In this document: piece by piece, positions 23,288 through 34,277 of the stretch
Layout of the letters: each line of letters starts with the position of its first letter
Numbering within the stretch: the stretch's first letter is position 1
DNA from: Musa acuminata AAA Group
Taxonomy: Eukaryota > Streptophyta > Magnoliopsida > Zingiberales > Musaceae
Direction of reading: 5' to 3'
Assembly: GCF_036884655.1 (NCBI RefSeq)
Contig: NC_088347.1
Span: forward strand, 11,976,501-12,040,500
DNA length: 64,000 bases
Position numbers and translations under genes: made by a program
Notes under the pieces: generated by a model
The model's input: the letters and a program-made list of their open reading frames with translations, nothing else
What the model was told of the DNA's origin: nothing
The model's database searches: none

Positions 23288-23479
23288 TTTCTGAAAATAA
23301 AGATGTAGCAGAAAAGAATAATATGCAGATTTTGCAAGAAATAAACTATCAAGATATGGACTTCTATCTTAATATGCTCCCACTATTTTACTAACGAGTC
23401 ACGCGACACCCTCAGCACGTGAAACGGAAGTCTCCGGCAGACTTCTAGTGGGGATCAGGATCTAATCAGCGTCTTACTG

Positions 23480-23780
23480 TAACCTCGAGGGACTCGACCA
23501 ATCACACTAAGCCTAAAAGGTAGGCAACTCTTGCCGATCACAACTCCTTGTGATTCCCGTCCTGTTCGGCCTCCGAATCACCATGGCCTCGAGGGACTCG
23601 ACCAACCATGATGCTCGGTTAAGTCAACACCTTCGTTACAAAATGAGTCTGATTTGATGATATACCCTCGAGGGACTCGACCAAACATACCATGCCCTCA
23701 GGTCACCGGTGACATCTCTATGTCGAAAGCAAGATAGCGAATCGCGATATAGGTGAGTCTCGAGGGACTCGACCAACTCA
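23480..23780. repeat. Four spaced copies of an 18-bp motif in the leader
   Basis: ctcgagggactcgaccaa occurs at about 23484, 23589, 23668 and 23760, separated by 80-105 bp of weakly related sequence (degenerate ~90-bp tandem repeat). Each copy contains the palindrome ctcgag and a ctcga/tcgag pair that can form a hairpin. Confidence 0.8.
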
Positions 23781-24539
23781 ACCTACACCAGGAATCGGTT
23801 CCTACTCATAACGATGGAAGGCCACGTGGGTCAATCTAATTGCCTCACGTTTACCGACTTAATATTATCGAGAGATATTTCTATAATTTGGTCTCCTAAT
23901 ATGACATGTCACACATATACATATTTAATATATATCTATATCGCATGCAAATATATATACATATCTAGTATGTGTATAAGCAATCACATCAGATGATCAT
24001 GGACCACAACCTAATATGATTAGGCCCGAGCCAGTAGGCCTAATCACTCACATCAAGATCTATGTGAGTCCATCTCGTCCTCGTCGGTTCCGTCGACATC
24101 TTGATGCATCTCCATGCATCACGATCGTCCGTCTCGTGGGTCCCGCTATCGCATCCACGCTCCCGCTGCGCCTCCTCATGTGATTACAACTTAATCATAG
24201 GCACGCAGGCCCGACAATAAACGAGAAATATAATGGAGGTTCGCAGACCTCAATAATAATAATCACAAGTACACACATCACACGGTCCATTATCATCCGT
24301 CCACACATCATACTTCACATGTATAAATAATCATCATCATGTAGGACTACTAGATAATAAAAAAAATAATAATCAACTAAACCTTTTAATTAATTAATAT
24401 TTTTCTGAAATCAGGGACATGTAGGGAATTTCTCAATTCCTAAGGGTATTTTCATAATTTGGACAAAAGATAAACTGGAATTTCTCAAATTCCGAGGGGC
24501 AAAACTGTCTTTTGCCCAGAAAACCCTAATACCCTTTCC

Positions 24540-24970
24540 CCTTTTCGCTGCTGCCGCCGCCGCCACCCTACCGACGGTAGCCTGTGCAGCGGGGTGAGGG
24601 CACTGCCCTCGCCTACAAGTGGCACGCCCGCTGGCGGCGATGCCGCTGCGTGTGGGTGCCCCCTACGGGCGCCGCTGCCTTCGCAGACGGTGCTGTACCG
24701 CCGGGCGGCCGCCCCTGTGGGGCGGGTTTCGCCCGTGGGAGCAGCGGCGGCAGGCGCCGCTGCCCTATGGCGCCTCTGCCCGTGGGCTGCCAGCCCCGCC
24801 AGCAGCAAGCCTACTGCAAGCAGACCGCCGACCGGCTGCTGCAGGCACAGCGCTTGCACATGCGCCGGCGCTGTGCTGCCTGGCTGCGGCTGCCACTACC
24901 GCTGCAAGTGGCTGCAGGCATGCAGATCGAGGGCAGCAACTGTTGTTGCCCTTCCTTGCTTTTGCGTCAA
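24540..24970. other. GC-rich island in copia-1 leader
   Basis: A 430-bp stretch made mainly of gcc/gcg/ctg triplets, sharply different from the AT-rich surroundings. It opens Ala/Arg/Pro/Gly-rich frames in several phases on both strands, so no one frame stands out. Its minus-strand continuation (24480-24540) is pyrimidine and cccta-rich like a plant 5' UTR. It could be a captured host fragment or just family leader; I cannot decide. Confidence 0.6.
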
Positions 24971-25043
24971 CAATTTTGACGTCAATATTCTTCCTAAACA
25001 CAACACACGCAGTTCAAAACCAATCATTCGCACGAACAACCTA

Positions 25044-25055
25044 GCTCTGATACAA
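25044..25055 (-). other. Primer-binding site, copia-1
   Basis: Minus TTGTATCAGAGC, one mismatch from the usual tRNA-Met primer site, one base inside the 5' LTR. Confidence 0.85.
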
Positions 25056-25056
25056 C

Positions 25057-26561
25057 TGTTGGGAAATCATGGGGGGCGACATCATATGCGCAGCGGAAGA
25101 ACAAGAAAACAAAAATCCTCGATTCCCAAAAAGATGTTCGTCGTCGTGCGAAGATTGGTGCGCAAAAATCCGCAAAACACAAAACTACGTATAGAGATTG
25201 TGTTACCTAGGGAGATCGTATATCCATATTTCCTTGCAGATCCTTAGGAGAGGGTGAAGGAGGTCAAGCGTCCTCCTCTCTAGCGGTGATCCACACAGTA
25301 GGGTTGCGATGACGCTCCTCAAAACTCCAGGCCTACTCGGAGGTGGAGAGGGAGAGGAGAATAGGAAAGACAAGCAAAGACTCTAGCCTATGAGGCTGTG
25401 AATCCCTCCTATTTATAGAGATCCCGTGTCAAACCCTAATGGGTCCTTCCCTAATGGGTATTGGATCTGCATCCAATAAGACAAGGGCTCCGTCGGATAT
25501 CTCATATCCGAACCTCTACTCATCGCAATGCCTACCATATGTGTGTGACCCTCTAGGCCCAATATCGAGCTGGCCGTGAGTCATACCTGTTAGAACTCCT
25601 TCTAACTCAGTGAATTATTATCTCTGTAAAAATTCACTCGACTCATCGACTACGGACGTACTATGCCACTACGCCGTAGTCCCCAGACGATACAGGGGAA
25701 TCCAATCCATTGGACCTGTCTGTCCTTAGTTACAATGCACCTATAGTCCCTCATCCATCTAATATCCCAGAGACCGTATATCGAGCATGGTGCTGTCAAA
25801 CCCATACGGTTTCTACTCAAGTCTCGCTCTAATCGGATTCTCCCGGAGAACTCTTTCTCTCTCAACCCGAATGACCCTGGCTAGGGACTTGTTTGAGCAA
25901 GAACACATGGGATATTCCTCTCATAACGCCGAGAGTGGATGATCCTCTGTCGACACTCAATAGCCCTCGTAAGGTCGACTACCACTCCCAATGACCAACT
26001 GTACTAGATCTGGGACAGCCAAACCTATAAGTCTGGTATCAAAGAGTGGAGCACTCATACAGGACATCCTTGGTGTCTCAAGTCTAAGGACCAGATACAC
26101 CACTAGGACTACGGAATCGCTGTCTGACACTAAGGCATCATCAACCATCCAACATTCTGTAAGCGGATCAATCAGTGAACTCATTCTCCAATGAGCACCT
26201 GTATTATATCCCTAGTGTCCCTACACGAGCAGCTATGAGACCAGGTGCATCCATCATATGGACGGGTATACAGCACACTAGTCTATCCGGTTATCACGAT
26301 GTCCCTCTCGAGTAACCTATGACCGGGATTATTTAGGATATGTGTTTAAAGGTGAATCGATCTCATTATCGTGATCTCATCACGATCCGATTCCCATTGC
26401 ACAAATCCAAGGACATCAGTATATATATATATATATATATATGTATTTATGCAATAGTTATAAAGTGATATACGCCAAAATATAATAAGCAAAAAGATTC
26501 TGTATCAAGTCACACGTGCCATCACTCACGTGATTGGCTTGTTAGGCACCTATGACTTGCA
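25057..26561 (-). repeat. copia-1 5' LTR
   Basis: 1,505 bp from TGTTGGGAAATC to GACTTGCA. Minus TATA box at 25410-25418. A short (TA)n run near 26419-26443 is expanded relative to the twin. Confidence 0.92.
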
Positions 26562-26566
26562 AGAGA

Positions 26567-26938
26567 GTCCTAATTGAGAGGGACATTCATGTAAAACTGT
26601 TAGGACTCTAGCTAGGAGAGTCCTAATTGAGAGGGGCATTCATGTAGGAGGTGTTTTCTTAGAGAAGAATTAGGAGTTATAAGGAAATAGGAGTCTTGAC
26701 TATGAGTCCTACTACGAGTTGGTTAGAAGTAAGAGTCTTAAGTAGGAGTCATATTACGAGTTAGGGTTTAAAAGCCCTATAAATAGCCATGTATACCTTC
26801 TCTTTTCATAAGCAATAGATGAATATTTTCTGCAGCCTTTAAGCAGCAACTTGGAGGGAGGAACCCCTATAGAGTTCCAAGGAGGCCGATCCCCTGAAGA
26901 GATCAACTCCAAGTTTAGGATCTGCAAGGGTTCTAACA
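26567..26938 (+). repeat. gypsy-1 3' LTR, right part
   Basis: Continuation of the LTR that starts at 9871-9892; the first 22 bases were separated by copia-1, whose insertion duplicated agaga. It ends GGGTTCTAACA at 26938, followed by the target duplication tacta. Confidence 0.9.
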
Positions 26939-27541
26939 TACTACCACCCAAAATTCCTGGGAGATCGAGTCTCCTAGGTGGTGCCACCGCCGGCCCTAGG
27001 GATACCACTACCGGCCAAGAATTCTAGGTCCGAATGGGCTATTCCATTAGGCCCAATTTAGGTTTATTAAGAGTCCAATTGGCCTCAAATTAAGTTAGTG
27101 GGATTATCTCATAATCCTAACTTAATCTATACTCTAACTATGATAATTATGACTTGATTACTGTAATTCTGTATTCCAATGCATTAATCGCTTCTTTCGG
27201 TGAGCTTCCGGCGTACTTCCGGTAAACATCCAACAAACCCTTGGCGATGCTCCAGTGGGCTCTCGACAAGCTCCAGGACTTCGCGACGATCTTCTTGGCG
27301 AGTTCCAACAAGCTTCTATGGCAAGCTCCTGGACTTCTCGGCTGGTTTCCGCATAACTTCTGATGAACGTTTGGACTTCCGATGAACTCTCGTACTGCCA
27401 ACGTGATATTGATCTTGACACTGGCACAACACCTGATGCATATCTTGTTGCCATCGTAGTTAATCCTGCACACTTTTCTCAACATATAGATTAGATCAAC
27501 AAATGACAATTGACTTCATCATTAAAATTCGAGATTCAACA

Positions 27542-28334
27542 ATCTCCCCCTTTTTGATGATGACAAACAATTGATGACGGAGTTAACCTTAACTCTCCCT
27601 ATCTATATATCATACTTGAGAAAAGTCATTCTTGAATTCAAAGCCTTTGAATTCAAGAGACATATTGATAAGTTAAGTTCATTTAAACTTATCAATACAC
27701 CCATCATGATTCCTATCATGATGTAACTTTCTGAAAATGATGTCAAGGCATGACATCCATTTTCAAGTCTTATATTTCAAATATAAAGGATAACAATCAT
27801 AGTAATTCATTCTATGACAAGATATCAATTTGTAATATTTCAAATTAAGCTCTAGATATCTTATCATAATGCAAACATTTTAAGTGTAAAATTACGTACA
27901 TTTATCATCAATTTATCATATTTTTCTCCCCCTTTGTCATCAACAAAATGGAGAACGATTCAACAATATATGCAAGTGTGGTAAAAATTCATGTCACACA
28001 AAAAAATCGGTATCATTCAAAAGTTCTCACATTAAAGAGATAGCTTTCATTACTTCTTCCCTTTTCTTTATTATCAAAACGTTGCATGAAGGAGGAAAGT
28101 AAGGAGGAAAAGCCATTGACAACCAATTTTGAAAATGTTAAGAGAGTTTCATTTCATTTTTCATTCAAAATGATAAAATCATACTTCATTTTTTATAAGG
28201 ATCAAGATATACATGTGAAATTAAATCCTTGCAAGTGTTCATCTAAAAAAAAATTCTTCCTTCTTCAAGAAGGAATTCATGTTAAGGAATCATTACATCA
28301 AATCCATTTCTCAATCAAAATTCACAAAAGATAA
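27542..28334 (-). other. Sirevirus A 3' UTR remnant
   Basis: Polypurine tract at the LTR border (27542-27556) and a second one near 27925 (minus AAAGGGGGAG, then gatgaca/ttgtcatcaac context). The rest is AT-rich with no frame of note. It ends abruptly where a headless Sirevirus LTR begins; gag and the 5' LTR of A are not in view. Confidence 0.8.
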
Positions 28335-29011
28335 AACTTGGAGCCTAAAAATGTCTCATCCCAGGTTTTCTGGGTACTAGCGGTACCATCACCGTTATTG
28401 GGCAATACTACCGCCGCTGGCCTATCACTCGGTGGTACCACCACTTGACAGGGGTAGTGCCACTACTAGCAGCATTCATTGTCGGCGATACCACCGCCCA
28501 ATCTGGGCGGTACCACCACCCAAAATTCTTGGGATGCTGTCTCTCAAGCGGTGCCACCACCAATTGGGTTTTCAACATCTTAGATGGGCCTTGAATCCGG
28601 CCCAAACCAGCCTAACTTTAGGCCCAGTTGGCCTCTAACATAGTTGATGGGACTACCTCCCAAATCACACTATAATTATGTGCTAATTATGATTCTTAAG
28701 ACATATTCTAAGCAAAATAAGTTCAGTTTCTTCCGGCGAGCTTCAGGCAAACTTCCGACGATCTCTCGGTAATGTTTCAACGGACTCCCAATAAGCTCCT
28801 GGACATCACAACGATCTTCTTGGTGAGTTTCGACAAGCTTCTTTGGCAAGCTCCTGGACTTCTCGGTTGGTTCTGGCAGAACTTATGATGAATGTCCGGA
28901 CTTCCGACGTACCCTCAAACTCCCAACGAAATCACGTTCTTAACTTTAGGACTTCATTTTGCTTTATGCCTTACTATCGACACATAAAAACATGCTTCGA
29001 TCTAGACAATT

Positions 29012-30439
29012 TTTTTTTTTGGTAAGTAAAAGTAAATTGATTATGTGTAAAGTTTCTACAAATAGCTTTATCTATACAAGTCATATACAAAGCCAAGTAA
29101 CTCATAGAGTGTGAATGTGATAGTTATGACTACACATGCTGTAGACTATAACTACCTATGGGTACATTATTTGGCATCATTCCCAAGATCTTTAGCTAAT
29201 AGCAAAATTAAATTTGATAAAAATATCTTTTTCTCTTCGGGTGAAGTGCTCGGTTTTGAGATCATGCTCCATACAGGATCGTGAGTCTCTAATAATCTCT
29301 TTCAAGAGCCGAGTATTGTTTGTGTGTTGACATTCAAATATTCTATTACATCTCTCCTTCCACATCCGCCAAATAGCGCATCTGAAAGTAATCTTCGCCA
29401 GTTGTGTAAGATGCCCTTTTCTTGAGAAACATTGCATGAGGTCGCCTAGTTCTTGGTGCAAGTTTGGTTGCAGCAGTCTATTGAGTTCAAATCGCTGGAG
29501 AATCTCCTTCCATATCAATTTTGTATAATCACAAGCAAAATAGAGGTGGTCAACAGTTTCTTCTTGTTGCAAACAAAGGGAGCATCGATTAACATGATAG
29601 ATACCTCTTCTTTTCATATTGTCTATTGTAGGTAATTTATTTAGAAGGGCCTGCCATGTACATAAGGAGTGTCTTTGTGATCCCGATCGATCCCATGTCC
29701 AACTACTTGGGACCCACTTGTTATTTCTTTGCCTAATTTGATTCCATGAGGATGTGGCACTAAATTTGCCATTGTCATTAGGCCAAATAAGTATATCTGA
29801 AGAGTTGTTCCTGATTGGAATAGCTATGATAGTCGGCCAAAGTGATAACATTTCGGGAGAAATAGGATTAGGGAGACACCAGGTACCGTTAGCAATGAAC
29901 TCGGAAACCTTCCAATCTTTGGGAGCCCCAAGATCTTTTCGTATTCTGTCACCATATAATTGAAATATACTCTTCCTATTCACCCAAGGATCGTACCACA
30001 TATTAGTACTAGTTCCAGAAGAGATTGCATATGAAATGTGTTTGATTAGCCAATTCCTTGCCTTTAAAATTCCTTTCCAAGCTGCAGAGTGGTATGTTCT
30101 TGTTGAAATTTCCTAGATTGATTCCTTTGAAAGATACCTAGCAGAAACCCATTGTGACCATAAGGAACATTTGTTTTGCAAAAGATCCTACAATTGTTGT
30201 ACCAGGCATGCTTGATTCCAATCTCTAGTATTTCTCAAGTTTAGCCCCCCTTCATCTTTCGGTTTACAAATGCTATGCTAATTTACCATATGCATTGCCT
30301 TATCATTTGTGTCATTCCATAAGAAGTTCATTAATAACCGTTCAATATCTTGGAGAAGTCCAACAGGCAGAAGAAATGCATTACACCAATATATAGAGTA
30401 GGAGTGCAATACAGAACGGATGAGTTCGAGTCGTCCTGT
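29012..30439 (-). mobile_element. 5'-truncated LINE (non-LTR retrotransposon)
   Basis: A minus-strand insertion with its poly(A) tail visible as a T-run at 29012-29020. It is bounded by a 16-bp target duplication ttcgatctagacaatt (28996-29011 and 30440-30455). Only the 3' 1.4 kb is present, cut at 30439 as usual for incomplete target-primed reverse transcription. Confidence 0.92.
29192..30439 (-). pseudogene. LINE ORF2 C-terminus with zf-RVT domain
   Basis: The minus frame from 30439 carries the end of the reverse transcriptase region of plant LINEs (RLELIRSVLHSYSIYW, GGLNLRNTRDWNQACL), broken by three in-frame stops. An open 269-aa stretch (30001-29192) follows with WKVSEFI, the zf-RVT hallmark TWQALLNKLPTIDNMKRRG and CSLCLQQEETVDHLYFACDY, i.e. 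a C-x2-C...H-x4-C zinc-binding set, then LIWKEIL. The polymerase palm and endonuclease are absent because of the 5' truncation. Confidence 0.9.
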
Positions 30440-30827
30440 TTCGATCTAGACAATTATTACTAAGCATGAATCATGTTGTTCGGTATGTCATTGGTCCATT
30501 GACGCTTCATCATATTCTTCGGCGCATTGTCCTCTCTTGCGGCCTATTTCCCAATCGGCCAATTGACCTCTACAACTCTGATATCCTTGATACAATATCC
30601 ACTCTTCTTGGCCTGATGCCCGAATCCATGGCCCGAAGCCTTCTGTCGATAAATCGATCGATCCTCCGACCCAACATCCAATCTTCTAATATGTTTTCCT
30701 CCGGCCCAACATGATTCTTCCTACTTTAATTGTCTCTCCCTGATCGAAGCATCCTGTGTCACTCAAAATGCAGATCAAATCATAAATACTATCAATTGAT
30801 TTTATCATCAAAATCTGAGATTCAACA

Positions 30828-31904
30828 ATCTCCTCCTTTTTTATGATGACAACCAATTGAAGATGGAGTTTAAACAAACTCCTAGAGTTTAACCAAACTC
30901 TCCCGATCAATATGTCATATTGATAGAACTCTTGGATTCAAAAATTTAAGCAACATGTTATCATAAACTTATGCATAACATCATACTTCTCCCCCTTTAT
31001 TATCAACAAAAAAGAGAAGTGCAACTATCAAGTGTTTGAGGTATATTATGAAACATTGCATTTATCATCATACAATTTGTAAGCTAGAAAATTTAGCAAG
31101 TGCCACATCATGTTAGAACATGCAAGCTATTAAGTTGTAGATATGCAAGGTAGTAAGATAGCAAGTTTACAACATACAAGCTAGTAAAAATTTTTCATCA
31201 CTTTACAACATGCACAATCACCAAATCATCATTAATTTTAAAGATGTGCAGGATTGCAAATTATGTAAGTTTGCATTTTTGCTTCTTAAGAAAGGCAATC
31301 TATCAATTTTTTGGTGATGTTTAAGATATCAAGCTCTTTCTTCTCTTTTGAGAAGTGTCATTCTTGCTTCCTTTGCAAAGTGCAAGTTAGCAAAATTTTA
31401 TATTATTTTACAACATACAAGCTACCAATTTGACAAGTGTTACTTCTCTTTAAAGTATGAAGGCTAGCAAGTTTTTGAAAAATAATACAAGATAACAAGC
31501 TAGCAAGATACAATGTTTTGCATGAAGTAAGCTACATGAAGTACATTTGCATCTTCTCTTTAAATGTGCTAGGAAGCAAGCAAGTTTTAAAGTATCAACC
31601 TTATTTCAATATGTTTGTGCATCATTATAGTTTCAATTTACAATATTAATAATTTTAAAACTTTACATATCATCCTTACTCTATGCATGATACTAAAAAT
31701 AAATCAATCATCATATCATATATTATATTCATAAGCTAGCAAATTTATATCATTTTAGAGCATCAAAACAATATCATGAGTGTTTCATGCATTCATATCA
31801 TCATATGAAGAATGTCAAGAAGAATTAGATAATAAGATATACTTCAAGAATACAAAGAATTATACAAAGACAAAAAATCATATCATGAAAGATAAGATCA
31901 AGGA
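30828..31904 (-). other. Sirevirus I 3' UTR
   Basis: AT-rich, with a polypurine tract near 30990 (minus of tctccccctttattatcaac) and many short repeats of gcaagctagcaa type, like 12600-14741. It ends at an inverted junction with plus-strand pol sequence. Confidence 0.75.
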
Positions 31905-32440
31905 ATTTGTGCTAGGTTTCAATCTAACCCCAAGCAATCTCATTTAAAAGCTATTAAAAGGATTTTTAGATACATAAAAGGAACTCCTAAACTAGGATTA
32001 TGGTATTCAAAATAAAAAAAAAATTGAATTGCTTGGTTATGTCAATGCTGATTTTGCCGGCTGCTAAATAGATAGGATAATCACATCTAGAACATGTCAA
32101 TTTTTAGGACACGCACTTGTCTCTTGGTCTTAAGCAAAACTTGATTGCATTATCCAGAATAGAAGCTGAGTATATTATAGTAGGTGCATGCTGTGCACTT
32201 GTTATATGGATGAAAAATACTTTAAAAGAATATGAAATTCACTTGAAGAATATACCTATAAAGTGTGATAACACAAGTGCAATATGTTTAACGAAAAAAC
32301 CTATTCAGCACTCTAGAACTAAACATATTGATATTAGGCATCAGTTTATACGAGATCATGTTAATAATCATGATGTAATCTTAGAATTTATTGATATAAA
32401 ACATCAATTAGCTGATATTTTATAAAACCTTTGATTGAGG
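31905..32440 (+). pseudogene. Sirevirus pol 3' end (RNase H), plus strand
   Basis: The only Sirevirus pol seen in the window. Starts ARFQSNPKQSHLKAIKRIFRY and GTPKLGLWYS, passes an A-run frameshift, then GYVNADFAGC (the usual Asp is Asn), a stop, QFLGHALVSWS, a further frameshift, and the open part EAEYIIVGACCALVIWMKN, KNIPIKCDNTSAICLTKKP and QHSRTKHIDIRHQFIRDHV to a stop at 32423-32425. Its orientation is opposite to the neighbouring Sirevirus parts. Non-functional. Confidence 0.88.
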
Positions 32441-32739
32441 AACAATTTGATTTTTTAAGAAGATAATTATGTATGCTAAATTTCTCGGTTACATTAGTTC
32501 CTCATTAAATTTTTCTCTAGATTTTCTTATCGAATTCTATTTTAAAAGATCATTCAGTTGAATCATGAACTTGTGGTATGCAAACTAATCTTATTCGATG
32601 TTCGTGTATGAATTTTTGATGCATGAACTTATGGTACGAATTTTTTATGAATCATAAACTTATGGTGCGAATTTTCTCCTCTTACAAGAATAGATTTTAT
32701 GATGTGCACCTCATAATCTTGCAAGAAGAAACCACACAA
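32441..32739 (+). other. Sirevirus post-pol 3' UTR fragment
   Basis: Short non-coding stretch after pol. Three imperfect tandem copies of atgaacttatggtacgaattttt lie at 32566-32690. Confidence 0.55.
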
Positions 32740-33299
32740 TGTCAGCACTACACCTCAATGCAAGTAGTGCTCACTGCCTGTAGGCGGTGGGACTGCCTAG
32801 TTGGCGGTAGCACCGCCCAACTGGTCATGGGTTATAGGCGATAGCACCACCCAATTTGTCATGGACAAACTTCTAAATAGGATGTTTGATGTAATGCTTA
32901 TATATGTCTGTGTCTTTTGGTATGTTCTTTGCACAACATGTAGAGGGACAGCCGAAGGCTTAATAGTCCCATTTTAGTTGGGTTTGGTGGCTACTTTAGA
33001 CTTGTCAATAAAGGTTATGTCATGTGAACACTTGTGAGAGATTTTCGGTCTATAGTGGACCATTTTGACTCTTTGTGGTGCAATTATTCAGAGCTTGTAA
33101 AGTCTGTTTGTAATTTGCATTGTCTATGAAGTGTTTCCTGAAATGTTTGCTTGTAGATCCTGAGTGAGGCGCTTTCTCTAACTCTTTTTCTCTTTTGTAG
33201 GTCCTAAGGGACCATGGGAGGTTTCAGGGAGGCTGGCCTTTGCGGAGGGACACGCAAGGGTGCCACACGACTTAGGCAAAACTAGCTAAGTCCGTGACA
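32740..33299 (+). repeat. 560-bp LTR of an unrelated element
   Basis: Bounded by TGTCAGCAC and GTCCGTGACA, inverted at the ends (TGTCA/TGACA), and followed two bases later by TGGTATCAGAGC. Its first 130 bp include ggcggtagcaccgcc and gcgatagcaccaccc, resembling the palindrome motif of the Sirevirus LTRs. A tatata-type promoter may lie near 32898. No second LTR or target duplication is visible, so only the 5' end of this element is here. Ty3/gypsy is likely but unproven. Confidence 0.6.
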
Positions 33300-33301
33300 G
33301 A

Positions 33302-33695
33302 TGGTATCAGAGCGGGACAAGCACTCAAAGAAACACTTGGCATGCAAACATGAGGGACCTAGTGGGGCTGCGTTGAGGGCAATTAGCACATACATGACCA
33401 TTTGGGGGAAAATGGGCATGGAGATGTAGGGAAAAGGAGTTGCTCGGAGCAACGGGCATCTAAGATTGACATTCAGAGGAATGGCCAACCCTTCACGTAA
33501 GAGGCACCACGAGAACAAACAAGCTTGGAAGAATGTGGAGCGCACAAAGGTTGGGATAGCTGAGTTCGAGCTACGGCTCAACGTTGACAACTATACTTGA
33601 TAGTGCTCAAGTCAAGTGAGACACTTGGTAAAGGATGAGACCATGTAATGTGGAATGAGTTGCTCAGTGACCAAAAGAGTAGTGCGACTAAGTTT
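33302..33695 (+). other. Primer site and leader of the 32740 LTR element
   Basis: TGGTATCAGAGC at 33302-33313, then about 380 bp with no conserved domain. The 102-aa minus-strand frame across it (33282-33590) overlaps LTR and primer site and is not credible. The junction with Sirevirus sequence is near 33695. Confidence 0.55.
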
Positions 33696-34168
33696 AACTC
33701 TTCACATTGTGTACAAGAGGTTAACATGCAATTATCATGCTAATTTTTTAATTTTTTAAATTTACTAGAGAGAGAAGCATGATCCTTTTTTAATATTTTA
33801 TATTTCTTACAAACTAATTGAAAATCATAAAAAAACTCGTGAAATGTATCAAGTAATTCATTGTAAGGTAAAGGGATTTTGGTTGGGTCACTTACCTTGT
33901 CATTGAGAGTCATCAAAGCATAGTTCACCACCTCATCTTCATTTGTTTGCTCCTCATCTTCGGTTGCACTCGATTCATCCCAAGTTGCCTTGAGTGCTTT
34001 CTTCTTCTTTTGATGTACAAGTATATTCTTCTTTTGTTGTCGACATTTACTTTTAAAGTGCCCTAGTCGATTGTATTCATAGCAAGTTATTTTATCTTTT
34101 TTAAGTTCATTTTTATTTTTAGATTCTTATTTTATGAACTTTTAAATTTTTTTGTAAGTTCAACGTCG

Positions 34169-34219
<51 letters not shown>
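34169..34219. repeat. (ATC)n microsatellite within gag
   Basis: About seventeen cat/atc triplets, encoding a poly-Asp run on the minus strand. The gag at 46095 has only four (atcatcatcatc), so the tract has expanded here. Confidence 0.9.
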
Positions 34220-34277
34220 CTTGAGTTTTCTCCCAAGTGGTCTTCTTTCATTCTAAATGCTAAATCCTTCATGTTCT

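Larger units (their letters stand above)
23288..25043 (-). other. copia-1 long 5' leader
   Basis: 1.75 kb between primer site and gag. From the gag side it holds a CTCGAGGGACTCGACC repeat zone (23480-23780), AT-rich spacer, and a GC-rich island (24540-24970). Short frames within it are not conserved-looking. Confidence 0.75.
9893..26561 (-). mobile_element. copia-1: full-length Ty1/copia element, defective
   Basis: A minus-strand Ty1/copia element bounded by an exact 5-bp duplication agaga (9888-9892, 26562-26566). Its LTRs are 25057-26561 (5') and 9893-10145 plus 18150-19387 (3', split by Sirevirus G). The internal part holds a primer site, a long leader, one gag-pol frame with four stops and an 8-bp deletion, and a polypurine tract. 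The LTRs differ at roughly 45 of 1,490 positions by eye. The gag-pol resembles Tork/TAR/Angela-type copia polyproteins rather than Sirevirus; the exact lineage is not assigned. Confidence 0.9.
4927..26938 (+). mobile_element. gypsy-1: non-autonomous chromovirus, split by copia-1
   Basis: A complete Ty3/gypsy insertion with 394-bp LTRs (4927-5320; 9871-9892 plus 26567-26938) and an exact target duplication tacta (4922-4926, 26939-26943). The internal part is 5321-9870: tRNA-Met primer site, leader, gag, protease, remnants of RT, RNase H, a stub of integrase and a chromodomain. The RT catalytic core and most of integrase are deleted, with the same breakpoints as in gypsy-2. LTR size and chromodomain suggest a Reina-like chromovirus, but this is inference. 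Its LTRs differ at about 17 of 394 positions by eye. Copia-1 sits in its 3' LTR. Confidence 0.9.
4104..27541 (-). repeat. Sirevirus A 3' LTR, split by a 22-kb nested insertion
   Basis: The LTR runs 4104-4926 and resumes at 26944-27541, about 1.42 kb once the insertion is removed. It starts TGTTAGGATC, has the G-run and tgaattagtgcagc block, the ggtaccaccgc palindrome cluster (4760-4930, 26940-27000), the tccggcgagcttccgg block, and ends gagattcaaca. The polypurine tract follows directly at 27542 (minus AAAGGGGGAGAT), so on the element strand this is the 3' LTR. The insertion at 4926 is gypsy-1. Confidence 0.85.
28335..30827 (-). repeat. Sirevirus LTR I, left end missing, split by a LINE
   Basis: 28335-28995 and 30440-30827 form the right two thirds of a Sirevirus LTR: ggtaccaccgcc cluster (28375-28560), tccggcgagcttc block, cttcttggcccgatgcccgaat-type block, end gagattcaaca. 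The first ~350-450 bp (G-run, primer side) are deleted at the join with the 3' UTR of A. A polypurine-like tract (tctcctccttttt) follows at 30828, so it too is a 3' LTR. Confidence 0.8.

Noticed and set aside
24594..25247. 217-aa plus-strand frame and overlapping frames in the GC-rich island
   Set aside because: Open in several phases on both strands because of composition, runs into the copia LTR, and has no recognisable domain.
33282..33590. 102-aa minus frame
   Set aside because: Spans an LTR end, primer site and leader of a plus-strand element; no domain.
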